Below, in pieces: positions 9,163 to 17,331 of a DNA stretch of 64,000 nucleotides (positions are counted from its first letter, which is position 1; every line of letters starts with the position of its first letter). Both the position numbers and the translations under genes were made by a program. The stretch is from Microbacterium sp. A20 (lineage in GTDB: Bacteria; Actinomycetota; Actinomycetes; Actinomycetales; Microbacteriaceae), in NCBI RefSeq assembly GCF_004794515.1, contig NZ_SSDF01000090.1, positions 124,001 to 188,000 of the forward strand. The letters are read 5' to 3'. Below the pieces are notes generated by a model that saw only the letters and a list, made by a program, of their open reading frames with translations, was not told the origin of the DNA and searched no databases.

Positions 9163-10784
9163 CCCAGACGCAGCAGAGCCCGACCAAGACCTCGTGGTTG
9201 CCGATGGTCAGCCTGTTCCTCGCGCAGGTGCTGATGTCGTTCAACGTCGCGGCGCTGCCGATCTCGCTCGGCGGCATGGTGAGCGAGTTCGGCGTGCCGC
9301 CGACCGTGGCGAGCACCACCATCGTCATGTACGGTCTCGCCGTCGCCGCGCTCGTGATGACCGGCGCGAAACTCGGACAGCGAATCGGCTGGGTCGTCAT
9401 CTTCCGGATCGTGATCGCGCTGTTCGCGGCCTCGTCCGTCATGATGATCCTCGCACCCACGGTGTGGTGGGCCATCGCCGGGCAGGCGGTCGCGGGAGCC
9501 GCGGCGGCGATCATCGTCCCGTCGATCGTCGCGCTCATCGCCGAGAACTACCGCGGCGCGCAGCAGGCGACGGCCATCGGGGCGATCGGCTCGGCGCGCG
9601 CGATCTCCGGTGTCAGCGCCTTCCTGATCGGCGGCACTCTGGGAACGTTGGTGGGCTGGCGGCCGATGTTCTTCATCGTGTTCGGGATCGCCGTCGTCGT
9701 GTTCGCACTGAGCTTCACCCTGCGCGGAGACCGTGGCGACGCGTCGATCCGGATCGATCTGGTGGCGTCGCTGCTCATCGGCGCCGGCATCGTCCTGCTG
9801 ACCCTCGGATTCAACAACCTGAATTCCTGGGGTGCGGTCGCGGCGACCGCCGACGCCCCGTTCTCCGTGCTGGGGCTCTCTCCGGCGCCGATCTTCATCG
9901 TGGTGGGACTGGTCCTCGGACAGGCGTTCTTCCTCTGGACCAGGAAGCGGATGGCAGAGGGGAAGGTGCCGCTCATCGACCTGAGCGTCCTCGGCTCCTC
10001 GCGGGAACGGGCAGCCGTGTACGCGATGTTCATCGTGGTCGCGCTGGAAGCGTGCGTGAACTTCACGATCCCGCTCTACATCCAGATCGTGCAGGGACGC
10101 ACTCCGTTCGACACCTCCATCGCGATGATGCCGTTCAATCTCACGGTCTTCGTCACGGCCACGCTCGTGGTGCGGCTGTACAAGCGCTTCCCGCCCCGCA
10201 CGATCGGCGTCGCCGGCTTCATCCTCACCACGATGGCACTCGTGTGGCTGTCGTTCGTCGTGACCAACAACTGGGAGACGGTCCCCACGATCGCAGGCCT
10301 CATCGTCTTCGGCATCGGACAGGGCGCACTCGTCACGCTGGTCTTCAACGTGCTCGTGACCGCAGCGCCCGCCGAACTCGCCGGTGACGTCGGATCGCTG
10401 CGCGGCACCACACAGAACCTCGCGTCGGCAGTCGGCACGGCCCTCGCCGGCGCGCTTCTGGTCTCGCTCCTCGGGCTCAGCATCGGCCGGGCCGTGGTGG
10501 AGCACCCCGAGCTGCCGCCGTCGCTCGTCGCCCAGGTCGACATGGACAACCTCAACTTCGTCAGCAACGACGACCTCCGCGCCGCCCTCGAGGACACCGA
10601 TGCGACACCGGCTCAGGTCGACGCGGCCGTCGCCATCAACGAGGAGTCTCGGCTGGGGACGCTCAAGCTCGGCCTGCTCCTCCTCGCCGGGATCAGTGCG
10701 CTGGCGATCCTCCCGGCCTCGCGGCTGCCGCAATACCGACCGCACGAGATCCCCGACCCGTCGCCTGCGGCCGGCGGGGAGTGA
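9159..10784 (+). CDS. MFS transporter, DHA2-like (about 14 helices)
   Basis: Major facilitator permease of 541 aa with roughly 13-14 hydrophobic segments, the size and layout of drug/proton antiporters of the DHA2 group. The N-half has the cytoplasmic motif TGAKLGQRIGW in the motif-A position and a motif-C-like stretch (SARAISGVSAFLIGGTLG). A long external loop near residues 450-500 (EHPELPPSLVAQVDMDN through DATPAQVDAAVA) precedes the last helix. The start codon overlaps glsA (ATGA 9159-9162). Because of this coupling the substrate might be an amino acid or amine rather than a drug. It converges on the XRE regulator, 3 bp apart. Confidence 0.85.
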   Translation: MTQTQQSPTKTSWLPMVSLFLAQVLMSFNVAALPISLGGMVSEFGVPPTVASTTIVMYGLAVAALVMTGAKLGQRIGWVVIFRIVIALFAASSVMMILAPTVWWAIAGQAVAGAAAAIIVPSIVALIAENYRGAQQATAIGAIGSARAISGVSAFLIGGTLGTLVGWRPMFFIVFGIAVVVFALSFTLRGDRGDASIRIDLVASLLIGAGIVLLTLGFNNLNSWGAVAATADAPFSVLGLSPAPIFIVVGLVLGQAFFLWTRKRMAEGKVPLIDLSVLGSSRERAAVYAMFIVVALEACVNFTIPLYIQIVQGRTPFDTSIAMMPFNLTVFVTATLVVRLYKRFPPRTIGVAGFILTTMALVWLSFVVTNNWETVPTIAGLIVFGIGQGALVTLVFNVLVTAAPAELAGDVGSLRGTTQNLASAVGTALAGALLVSLLGLSIGRAVVEHPELPPSLVAQVDMDNLNFVSNDDLRAALEDTDATPAQVDAAVAINEESRLGTLKLGLLLLAGISALAILPASRLPQYRPHEIPDPSPAAGGE

Positions 10785-10787
10785 GAC

Positions 10788-11336
10788 TCAGCGGAGTTCG
10801 GAGATGAGCACGGCGCTCGTGCCGGGGGCGGCCGCCTCGAAGATGTGCGGTGCGTCGCCGGCGTACGTCAGGTAGTCGCCGGGGTTGAGGAGTACCGGCT
10901 CGTCGACCGGTCCGATCCGGGCCTGGCCGGAGATCAGGATGACGTGCTCGATCGTCCCGGCGTGGTGCGGGTCGGAGCGTCTTGCGTCGCCCGGTTCGGC
11001 CCGGATGAGGTAGACGTCGCGGCGGGCGCCGGGAGGGCTGGCCGACAGCAGCGTGGCGCTGTACGCGGCTGCGGAGGAGGGGACGCCGGCGAGGTCGTCG
11101 GCGCGGATCAGAGTGGGAGCGTTCGTCTGCTGGTCGACGAGCACCGCGAACGGTACTCCGAGCGCGACGCCGAGCGCCCACAGAGTCTCGACGCTCGGAT
11201 TGCCTGCGCCGCTCTCGAGCTGCGACACCGTCGCCTTGGATACGTCGGCGCGGCGCGCGAGCTCGGAGATAGACAGGCCGACGGCCTCTCGTTCTCGGCG
11301 CAGAGTGCGGGCGATGCGCGTGCGGAGGTCTTCCAT
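10788..11336 (-). CDS. XRE-family regulator with C-terminal cupin domain
   Basis: Transcription regulator of 182 aa. The N-terminal helix-turn-helix lies near residues 7-62 (GLSISELARRADVSKATVSQLESG), and the C-terminal cupin barrel near 110-180 (DPHHAGTIEHVILISG, LNPGDYLTYAGDAPHIFEA) probably senses a small ligand. It is transcribed away from azlCD, the usual arrangement for a local regulator of branched-chain amino-acid export, and the intergenic region carries repeat motifs that could be its operators. A CATGAT hexamer lies 6 nt before the ATG with no Shine-Dalgarno, consistent with a leaderless message. Confidence 0.9.
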   Translation of the reverse strand: MEDLRTRIARTLRREREAVGLSISELARRADVSKATVSQLESGAGNPSVETLWALGVALGVPFAVLVDQQTNAPTLIRADDLAGVPSSAAAYSATLLSASPPGARRDVYLIRAEPGDARRSDPHHAGTIEHVILISGQARIGPVDEPVLLNPGDYLTYAGDAPHIFEAAAPGTSAVLISELR

Positions 11337-11354
11337 GCGTTCATCATGTCAAAC

Positions 11355-11369
11355 GTTCGTTCGCTTGAC
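11355..11369. promoter_or_regulatory. Candidate operator half 1, azlC intergenic region
   Basis: GTTCGTTCGCTTGAC, read on the other strand as GTCAAGCGAACGAAC, resembles the motif at 11405-11420 in the opposite orientation. It overlaps the putative -35 of azlC. Confidence 0.4.
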
Positions 11370-11393
11370 TATCCGTACCTCGGTGTTCAGAAT
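11365..11393 (+). promoter_or_regulatory. Putative azlC promoter
   Basis: TTGACT (11365-11370), 17-bp spacer, CAGAAT (11388-11393). The transcription start would fall near 11400, about 40 nt before the azlC ATG. Confidence 0.45.
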
Positions 11394-11404
11394 TATCATC
11401 ATGT

Positions 11405-11420
11405 GTTCAGCGAAGCGAAC
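11405..11420. promoter_or_regulatory. Candidate operator half 2, azlC intergenic region
   Basis: GTTCAGCGAAGCGAAC, related to the inverted complement of 11355-11369. In addition GTGTTCAG occurs twice (11383-11390 and 11403-11410), exactly 20 bp or two helical turns apart, which suits cooperative repressor binding. Confidence 0.4.
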
Positions 11421-11440
11421 AAGGGCGCGCCGGGTGAGCG

Positions 11441-12163
11441 ATGACCGCCGAGCGTGAGGTCTGGCGCGAGGCGCTCGGCGTGGTGCTCGCGACCAGCGCT
11501 TATGGCGTCTCGTTCGGCGCGTTGGCCGTGGCGTCCGGGCTCGATGTCTGGCAGACCTGCGTCCTCAGCCTCTTGATGTTCACCGGGGGATCCCAGTTCG
11601 CCTTCGTCGGCGTCTTCACCGCCGGCGGTCTGGCCGCGCTGCCGTCCGCCGTCGCATCCGCCGCCCTGCTCGGGGTGCGCAACGTCGCCTACGGAATGCG
11701 CATGTCGCCGATCGTGGGCGGGGGACCGGTGCGCAAGGCCGCCGCTGCGCACTTCACGATCGACGAGTCGACAGCTGTGGCGATCTCGCAAGGGGACCCC
11801 CGACTGCGGCAGGTGGGCTTCTGGGTGACCGGCATCGGCATCTTCGTGGGCTGGAACATCACGACGCTCGTCGGCGCGCTCGTCGGTGACGTGCTCGGCG
11901 ATCCCCGGACCTGGGGATTGGATGCCGCGGCCGCAGCCGCCTTCCTCGCGCTGCTGTGGCCGCGGCTCCGGCAGCGGCAGGCCATCGCGGTGGGGGTGGC
12001 GGCCGCCGTGGTCGCCGCGGCGTTCACTCCGTTCCTCATGCCCGGCCTCCCGGTGTTGGTCGCGGCCGTCGTCGCTATCGCCGTCGGCTGGTTCAACTGG
12101 CTGGGCGGGCGCGGGACGCCGCCGGATGATCACGCCCGGGTCGGAACGGAGGGGGCACCATGA
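11441..12163 (+). CDS. azlC: AzlC-family branched-chain amino acid exporter, large subunit
   Basis: Large membrane subunit (240 aa) of an AzlCD-type exporter for branched-chain amino acids. The family signature is clear: SAYGVSFGALAVASGL near the N-terminus, MFTGGSQFAFVG, and the LLGVRNVAYGMRMSP segment, followed by paired C-terminal helices. Its stop overlaps the ATG of azlD by 4 bp. Control by the divergent XRE-cupin protein is inferred from position and from repeats in the promoter. The upstream GGGTGAG could serve as a weak ribosome-binding site. Confidence 0.9.
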   Translation: MTAEREVWREALGVVLATSAYGVSFGALAVASGLDVWQTCVLSLLMFTGGSQFAFVGVFTAGGLAALPSAVASAALLGVRNVAYGMRMSPIVGGGPVRKAAAAHFTIDESTAVAISQGDPRLRQVGFWVTGIGIFVGWNITTLVGALVGDVLGDPRTWGLDAAAAAAFLALLWPRLRQRQAIAVGVAAAVVAAAFTPFLMPGLPVLVAAVVAIAVGWFNWLGGRGTPPDDHARVGTEGAP

Positions 12164-12474
12164 GCCTGTGGAGTGCGATCCTCCTCGCGGCCCTCATCTG
12201 CGTCGCGCTCAAGGCCGCCGGGTACCTGGTGCCGCCCAAGGTCCTCGAAGCACCTCGTACTGCTCGCATCTCCGACCTGCTCACGGTGGCGCTGCTGGCA
12301 GCGCTCGTCGCGGTGCAGACTCTCGGCGACGGTCAGGCGATCACGGTGGACGCGCGCGTGCCCGCCCTGCTGGTCGCGGGAGGGCTCCTGTGGCTTCGGC
12401 AATCGTTCCTCGTGGTCGTGGCAGCGGCCGCACTGGTCGCGGCGCTTCTGCGGCTCTTCGGCCTCGCCTCGTGA
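12160..12474 (+). CDS. azlD: AzlD-family small membrane subunit
   Basis: Partner subunit of AzlC (104 aa) with four hydrophobic helices. It carries the AzlD-type feature of an early helix followed by LKAAGYLVPPKVLEAPR, then a central VDARVPALLVAGGLLWLR. It starts inside azlC (ATGA 12160-12163), so equimolar synthesis is expected. Confidence 0.9.
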   Translation: MSLWSAILLAALICVALKAAGYLVPPKVLEAPRTARISDLLTVALLAALVAVQTLGDGQAITVDARVPALLVAGGLLWLRQSFLVVVAAAALVAALLRLFGLAS

Positions 12475-12490
12475 CGGACTGCTCCGTCAC
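12471..12490 (+). terminator. Hairpin at the end of azlD
   Basis: 8-bp perfect stem GTGACGGA (12471-12478) with TCCGTCAC (12483-12490) and a CTGC loop. It begins at the azlD stop codon. No T-run. Confidence 0.45.
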
Positions 12491-12502
12491 AGGGGGCGCC
12501 GG

Positions 12503-12508
12503 TAAGAT
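12503..12508 (+). promoter_or_regulatory. -10 hexamer TAAGAT, leaderless start at 12515
   Basis: TANNNT exactly 6 nt before the GTG of the next gene; no Shine-Dalgarno. Confidence 0.55.
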
Positions 12509-12514
12509 CGACGG

Positions 12515-12925
12515 GTGCGCGTGAGCTGGGTGTCGAGAGTGTTGTCGTGGGTCGCTGCGGCCCTGGTGGGCGGCGTCTACGGCATCGCCGGCACGATCGC
12601 GCACAGCGTGATGTGGGGGCCGATCCCGATCGGTCTCATCGTGGCCGCCATCGCCTGCGCGGCGATCCTCGTCGCGGTGCGCGCTCTCACCCACGACCGG
12701 GGAGCCGCGGTGGCAGCCGGCCTCGGCATGATCGGCATGCTGGTGCTGATCTCGGGTGTGGGGCCCGGCGGATCCGTCGTCGTCCCGGACTCGCTCAGCG
12801 GACAGATCTGGACCTACCTGGTCGCGGGAATCGTCCTGCTCGTGATCGCCTGGCCCTCCTTCTCGAGGGTTCCCGTACGCACCGTCGCGCCTGCCGCGCA
12901 GGAACCCGAGCCGCGCGAGTCGTAG
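12515..12925 (+). CDS. Hypothetical four-helix membrane protein
   Basis: Protein of 136 aa that I do not recognise as a named family. Four hydrophobic segments are visible (near residues 8-28, 36-56, 66-84 and 98-116), and the tail is proline/glutamate rich (AAQEPEPRES). Actinobacterial genomes often place such a DUF-type membrane protein just before the ferredoxin-dapC pair. GTG 12515 is preceded at 6 nt by TAAGAT, so the message is probably leaderless. Its stop codon is part of the -10 of the ferredoxin gene. Confidence 0.7.
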   Translation: MRVSWVSRVLSWVAAALVGGVYGIAGTIAHSVMWGPIPIGLIVAAIACAAILVAVRALTHDRGAAVAAGLGMIGMLVLISGVGPGGSVVVPDSLSGQIWTYLVAGIVLLVIAWPSFSRVPVRTVAPAAQEPEPRES

Positions 12926-12928
12926 ACT
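12923..12928 (+). promoter_or_regulatory. -10 hexamer TAGACT for the ferredoxin gene
   Basis: TANNNT 6 nt before GTG 12935. It overlaps the stop codon of the preceding gene. The GGAGGG in the gap is too close to the start to act as a normal ribosome-binding site. Confidence 0.55.
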
Positions 12929-12934
12929 GGAGGG

Positions 12935-13255
12935 GTGACGTATGTGATCGCCCTCCCGTGCGTCGATGTCAAGGATCGCGCCTGCATCGACGAGTGCCCC
13001 GTTGACTGCATCTACGAGGGTGAACGCTCGTTGTACATCCACCCCGATGAGTGTGTGGACTGCGGTGCTTGCGAGCCGGTGTGCCCGGTCGAGGCCATCT
13101 ACTACGAAGACGACCTGCCCGACGAGTGGCAGGACTACTACAAGGCGAACGTCGAGTTCTTCGACGAGATCGGCTCGCCCGGCGGCGCCGCCAAGGTCGG
13201 CGTCTACGACTTCGATCACCCGATCATCGCCGCGCTCCCGCCCCAGGGCGAGTAG
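12935..13255 (+). CDS. fdxA: 7Fe-8S ferredoxin
   Basis: Small electron carrier of 106 aa with one [3Fe-4S] and one [4Fe-4S] cluster. The first cluster motif is C-x7-C-x3-CP (residues 9, 17, 21) and the second is [12 protein letters not shown] (C-x2-C-x2-C-x3-CP). The acidic C-terminal extension of about 45 residues is typical of actinobacterial FdxA. It lies directly before dapC, 9 bp apart, the same pairing I recall from Mycobacterium. The start is GTG 12935, probably leaderless. Confidence 0.95.
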   Translation: MTYVIALPCVDVKDRACIDECPVDCIYEGERSLYIHPDECVDCGACEPVCPVEAIYYEDDLPDEWQDYYKANVEFFDEIGSPGGAAKVGVYDFDHPIIAALPPQGE

Positions 13256-13264
13256 GCGTCTTCT

Positions 13265-14377
13265 GTGAGCGTCCGCGACCTCGCCGACTACCCGTGGGAT
13301 GCCGTCGTCCCGTTCCGTGAGCGTGCCGCGCAGCATCCGGAGGGTCTCGTGGATCTCTCCGTGGGGTCGCCGGTGGATCCGACGCCGGAACTCATCCGCC
13401 GGGCTCTGGCCGAGGCCACCGATGCACACGCCTATCCGCAGACGGTCGGCACGCCGACGCTGCGGGAGGCCATCGTCGACTGGTACGCGCGGCGCAGGGG
13501 AGTGCCCGATCTCCGGGTCGACAACGTCCTGCCGACGATCGGCTCCAAGGAGCTCGTCGCTCTGCTCCCCACGCTCCTCGGCCTCGGCGAGGGCGACATC
13601 GTCGTGCACCCGCGAGTGGCCTACCCGACCTACGAGGTCGGCGCGCGAGTGGTCGGCGCGACGCCCCTGCCGGCCGACGACCCCGCGGAGTGGCCGGAGG
13701 GCACCAAGCTCATCTGGATCAACACCCCGGGCAATCCGGACGGCCGCACCTGGACGGTCGATGAGCTCGCTGCAGCCGTGCGCCGAGCGCGTGAGCTGGG
13801 AGCCGTGCTCGCGAGCGACGAGTGCTACGCCGAGCTGGGATGGGACGGAATCTGGGCGACCGAGCCGATTCCCTCGATCCTCGACCCTCGGGTGACCGAC
13901 GGCAGCAGGGCGAACCTGCTCAGCGTGTACTCGCTGAGCAAGCAGTCGAATCTCGCCGGCTATCGCGCCGCGTTCGTCGCGGGCTGCGCGCACGTCGTCG
14001 GAGAGCTGCTCACCGCGCGCAAGCACCTCGGGCTCATGCCGCCCGCCCCCGTGCAGCACGCCATGGCGATCGCGCTCGGCGACGACGATCACGTCGCCGC
14101 CCAGAAGGATCTGTACCGCACCAGGCGCGAAGCACTGCGCCCGGCGCTCGAGGCCGCCGGCTTCCGCATCGACGGTTCGGAGGCCGGGCTGTATCTCTGG
14201 GCGACGGAAGGGCGCGATGCCTGGGAGTCGATGGGCCGCCTCGCCGATCTCGGCATCCTCGCCGGCCCCGGTCCGTTCTACGGTGCGGACTCCTCGCAGC
14301 ACGTGCGCCTCGCGCTGACCGCTCCCACCGAGCGAGTGCGAGAAGGCGCGCGCCGGCTCACCGCCGCGGCTCTGTAG
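13265..14377 (+). CDS. dapC: N-succinyldiaminopimelate aminotransferase
   Basis: PLP-dependent class I/II aminotransferase (370 aa) making N-succinyl-LL-diaminopimelate in the succinylase route to DAP and lysine. Key features are SVGSPVDPTP near the N-terminus, TIGSKELVALLP, INTPGNPDG (PLP-ring Asn), SDECYAELGWDG (Asp binding the pyridine N) and the Schiff-base lysine in SLSKQSNLAGYR. Linkage to fdxA and the presence of dapD and dapE within 6 kb support DapC rather than a general aminotransferase. The start is GTG 13265, 9 bp after fdxA. Confidence 0.92.
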   Translation: MSVRDLADYPWDAVVPFRERAAQHPEGLVDLSVGSPVDPTPELIRRALAEATDAHAYPQTVGTPTLREAIVDWYARRRGVPDLRVDNVLPTIGSKELVALLPTLLGLGEGDIVVHPRVAYPTYEVGARVVGATPLPADDPAEWPEGTKLIWINTPGNPDGRTWTVDELAAAVRRARELGAVLASDECYAELGWDGIWATEPIPSILDPRVTDGSRANLLSVYSLSKQSNLAGYRAAFVAGCAHVVGELLTARKHLGLMPPAPVQHAMAIALGDDDHVAAQKDLYRTRREALRPALEAAGFRIDGSEAGLYLWATEGRDAWESMGRLADLGILAGPGPFYGADSSQHVRLALTAPTERVREGARRLTAAAL

Positions 14378-14417
14378 GTATTCTCCGTGAAGAGGGCATC
14401 TGTTTGGCGGATGTCAC

Positions 14418-14437
14418 AGTAGGCCTGTGTGCCTACT
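14418..14437. promoter_or_regulatory. Inverted repeat in the citrate synthase promoter region
   Basis: 7-bp arms AGTAGGC (14418-14424) and GCCTACT (14431-14437) with a 6-nt spacer. A TAGGCT -10-like hexamer (14437-14442) touches the right arm. This could be an operator. No protein is assigned. Confidence 0.35.
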
Positions 14438-14567
14438 AGGCTGTAAAGGCGATTCGGTCGTGTCTCGACCTGGTGCCACAGCGCCGTGAGATCGCCAGTT
14501 CCGACTTGATCAAGATCTTGTCCGATACACCGCGACCAGCGGGGTCGGACGCCAGGAGGAGGACCGC

Positions 14568-15857
14568 GTGAGTGCAGCGGCAGAGCAGACGGCGAAGCTG
14601 ACGATCGGCGATACGACCGCCGAATTCCCGGTACTGCGCGGCACGGCAGGGCACGACAGCATCGACTTCTCGACGCTGACCCGGCAGACCGGCTACACGG
14701 GCCTCGACTACGGCTTCGTCAACACCGCGTCCACGAAGTCAGACATCACCTTCATCGACGGTGACAAGGGGATCCTCCGCTACCGCGGATATCCGATCGA
14801 GCAGCTGGCAGGGTCCACGAGCTACCTCGAGGTCGCGTGGCTCCTGATCTACGGCGAACTGCCCTCGGCCTCCGAGCTCGCGGAGTTCGACGAGAAGATC
14901 CGTCGTCACACGCTGCTGCACGAAGACCTCAAGCGCTTCTTCTCGGCGCTGCCGCACACCGCGCACCCCATGTCGGTGCTCTCGTCGGCCGTCGCCGCCC
15001 TCTCGACGTACTACGAGGGGCAGACCGACCCGCACAACCCCGAGCACGTCGAGCTCAACATGGTGCGCATGCTCGCCAAGCTGCCTGTGATCGCGGCGTA
15101 CGCGCACAAGAAGAGCGTCGGTCAGGCCTTCCTGTACCCCGACAACTCGCTGAGCTTCGTCGACAACTTCCTCAAGCTCAACTTCGGCGTGCACAGCGAG
15201 GAGTACGAGGTCAACCCGGTCATGTCGAAGGCCCTCGAGCTGCTCCTCATCCTCCACGAGGACCACGAGCAGAACGCCTCCACCTCGACCGTCCGCCTCG
15301 TGGGCTCCACCGGTGCGAACCAGTTCGCCTCGGTGTCCGCCGGTATCCAGGCGCTCTCGGGTCCGCTGCACGGCGGTGCGAACGAGGCCGTCCTCACGAT
15401 GCTGGGACAGATCCGCGACTCCGGCCAGAGCGTCTCGCGTTTCGTGGAGCGGGTGAAGAACAAGGAAGAGGGCGTGAAGCTCATGGGCTTCGGGCACCGC
15501 GTCTACAAGAACTACGACCCGCGCGCCAAGCTGGTCAAGGACGCAGCCGATGAGGTGCTCTCGTCGCTGGGCGTCACCGACCCGCTGCTCGACCTCGCGA
15601 AGGAGCTCGAGGAGCTCGCCCTCGCCGACGACTACTTCCGTGAGCGTCGCCTGTACCCCAACGTCGACTTCTACACGGGCGTCATCTACAAGGCGATGGG
15701 GTTCCCGACCCGGATGTTCACGGTGCTGTTCGCCATCGGTCGTCTGCCCGGCTGGCTGGCGCAGTGGCGCGAGCTGCAGCTCGACCCGCAGACCAAGATC
15801 GGGCGTCCGCAGCAGCTCTACACGGGCTCTCCCGAGCGGTCGTTCCCGACTCGCTGA
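14568..15857 (+). CDS. gltA: Citrate synthase, type II
   Basis: Condenses oxaloacetate and acetyl-CoA to citrate at the entry of the TCA cycle. The 429-aa length and an N-terminal beta domain (LTIGDTTAEFPVLRGT) mark the hexameric type II enzyme. Catalytic regions include the His of GPLHGGANEAV, the His of MGFGHRVYKNYDPR, and the Asp of NVDFYTGVIY. GTG 14568 is preceded by an excellent Shine-Dalgarno (AGGAGGAGG at 14554-14562). About 190 bp upstream are non-coding and hold an inverted repeat and promoter-like hexamers. A strong terminator follows. Confidence 0.97.
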   Translation: MSAAAEQTAKLTIGDTTAEFPVLRGTAGHDSIDFSTLTRQTGYTGLDYGFVNTASTKSDITFIDGDKGILRYRGYPIEQLAGSTSYLEVAWLLIYGELPSASELAEFDEKIRRHTLLHEDLKRFFSALPHTAHPMSVLSSAVAALSTYYEGQTDPHNPEHVELNMVRMLAKLPVIAAYAHKKSVGQAFLYPDNSLSFVDNFLKLNFGVHSEEYEVNPVMSKALELLLILHEDHEQNASTSTVRLVGSTGANQFASVSAGIQALSGPLHGGANEAVLTMLGQIRDSGQSVSRFVERVKNKEEGVKLMGFGHRVYKNYDPRAKLVKDAADEVLSSLGVTDPLLDLAKELEELALADDYFRERRLYPNVDFYTGVIYKAMGFPTRMFTVLFAIGRLPGWLAQWRELQLDPQTKIGRPQQLYTGSPERSFPTR

Positions 15858-15873
15858 GCGCTGAACGAGAAAA

Positions 15874-15906
15874 CGCCCCTTCCGCCGAAGCGGAAGGGGC
15901 GCTTTT
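15874..15906. terminator. Shared terminator between gltA and the DEAD-box gene
   Basis: Perfect 12-bp stem (15874-15885 with 15890-15901), CGAA loop, TTTT at 15903-15906 on the plus strand and AAAA at 15870-15873 on the other side. It should work in both directions for the convergent genes. Confidence 0.88.
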
Positions 15907-15927
15907 CTGTCTAGTGGAGTCCGCGGG

Positions 15928-17331
15928 TCAGCGACCCTGCGAGCTCCGGCCGCCACCCTGTCGGGACTGACCGCTCTGCGTGGAGTAGCCACCGCCCTGG
16001 TAGCCGCCGCCCTGGCCGCCGGAGCCACCGGCGCGGGGACGGCGACGACGACGTGCGGGCGGGTTCGCCGCACCGCTCTTCTCGCCGCCGGCGGGACGCT
16101 GCTTGGACGACTGGCGCTGCTGCTGCTGCTGCGGAGCCTGCACCGGGGCCGGGCGCACGTGCGGTGCGCGCTCGGGAACCAGTGCGGTGATCGCCGCCGT
16201 GGTGACGTCTTCGAGGGGAGCGGTGATCGCGGCCTTGCGGAGCAGGTCCTTCACATCGCGGCGCTGCTCGGGCAGCACGACGGTCACGACGGTGCCGGCC
16301 GCACCGGCACGGGCCGTACGTCCGGAACGGTGCAGGTACGCCTTGTGCTCGACGGGCGGGTCGACATGGACGACCAGGTCGACGTTGTCGACGTGCACGC
16401 CGCGGGCTGCGACGTCGGTCGCGACGAGGACGCGCACGCCACCGTCTTCCGGGGCGGCCGAGAAGGCGCCGAGGTTGCGCTCACGCGCGTTCTGCGAGAG
16501 GTTGCCGTGCAGGTCGACGGCCGGGATCCCGGCTGCCGTGAGCTGCTTCGCGAGCTTCTTCGCCTGGTGCTTGGTGCGGGTGAAGAGGATGCGGCGACCG
16601 GTGCCGGAGGCGAGCTCCTTCACGAGAGCGGTCTTGTTGTCGGTGGAGTCGACGACCAGCACGCGGTGGGTCATCTCGCCGACGGGCACGCTCTCCTCGT
16701 CGACCTCGTGGCTGACCGCGTTCGAGAGGAAGCGGCGGGCGAGGGTGTCGATGCCGCGGTCCAGCGTCGCGCTGAACAGGAGGCGCTGGCCACCGGCCGG
16801 CGTCGCGGTGAGGATGCGGGTGACACCGGGGAGGAAGCCGAGGTCGGCCATGTGGTCGGCCTCGTCGAGCACCGTGACCTCGATCGCGCTGAGGCGCACG
16901 ACCTGCTGCTTCATGAGGTCTTCGAGTCGACCGGGGCAGGCCACGACGATGTCGACGCCGCCGCGCAGCGCCTGCTCCTGCGGACGCTGGCTGACGCCGC
17001 CGAAGACGGTCGTGACGCGCAGGCCGGCGGCCTCGGCGAGCGGGGCGATGGTCGCGGCGATCTGCGTCGCGAGCTCGCGGGTCGGGGCGAGGACGAGTCC
17101 GCGCGGGAGACCGGCGCGGCGCTGTCCGCCGGAAGCGGCGAGGCGCGCCACGAGCGGCAGGGCGAAGGCGATGGTCTTGCCGCTGCCCGTGCGTCCGCGA
17201 CCGAGGAGGTCGCGTCCTGCGAGGGAGTCGGGAAGGGTGTCGCGCTGGATCGCGAAGGCCTCGGTCTTGCCGGAATCGGCGAGAACGGCGGCGAGCTCGG
17301 CGGGAACGCCGAGTTCAAGGAAAGTAGACAT
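15928..17331 (-). CDS. DEAD-box RNA helicase with Gly/Gln-rich tail
   Basis: ATP-dependent RNA helicase (467 aa). In order: Q-motif FAIQRDTLP, motif I GRGRTGSGKT, PTRELA, DEAD box VLDEADHM, SAT, then the second RecA domain with FTRTKHQ, DVAARGVHVDN and HRSGRTARAG. After residue 400 the chain becomes low complexity: a glutamine run, then RRRRRPRAG and repeated QGGGYQGGGY, an arrangement known to drive RNA binding and condensate formation in related helicases. ATG 17331 has GGAG 7 nt upstream. A 5' leader of nearly 200 nt with hairpins suggests post-transcriptional, perhaps cold-responsive, control. Confidence 0.93.
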   Translation of the reverse strand: MSTFLELGVPAELAAVLADSGKTEAFAIQRDTLPDSLAGRDLLGRGRTGSGKTIAFALPLVARLAASGGQRRAGLPRGLVLAPTRELATQIAATIAPLAEAAGLRVTTVFGGVSQRPQEQALRGGVDIVVACPGRLEDLMKQQVVRLSAIEVTVLDEADHMADLGFLPGVTRILTATPAGGQRLLFSATLDRGIDTLARRFLSNAVSHEVDEESVPVGEMTHRVLVVDSTDNKTALVKELASGTGRRILFTRTKHQAKKLAKQLTAAGIPAVDLHGNLSQNARERNLGAFSAAPEDGGVRVLVATDVAARGVHVDNVDLVVHVDPPVEHKAYLHRSGRTARAGAAGTVVTVVLPEQRRDVKDLLRKAAITAPLEDVTTAAITALVPERAPHVRPAPVQAPQQQQQRQSSKQRPAGGEKSGAANPPARRRRRPRAGGSGGQGGGYQGGGYSTQSGQSRQGGGRSSQGR

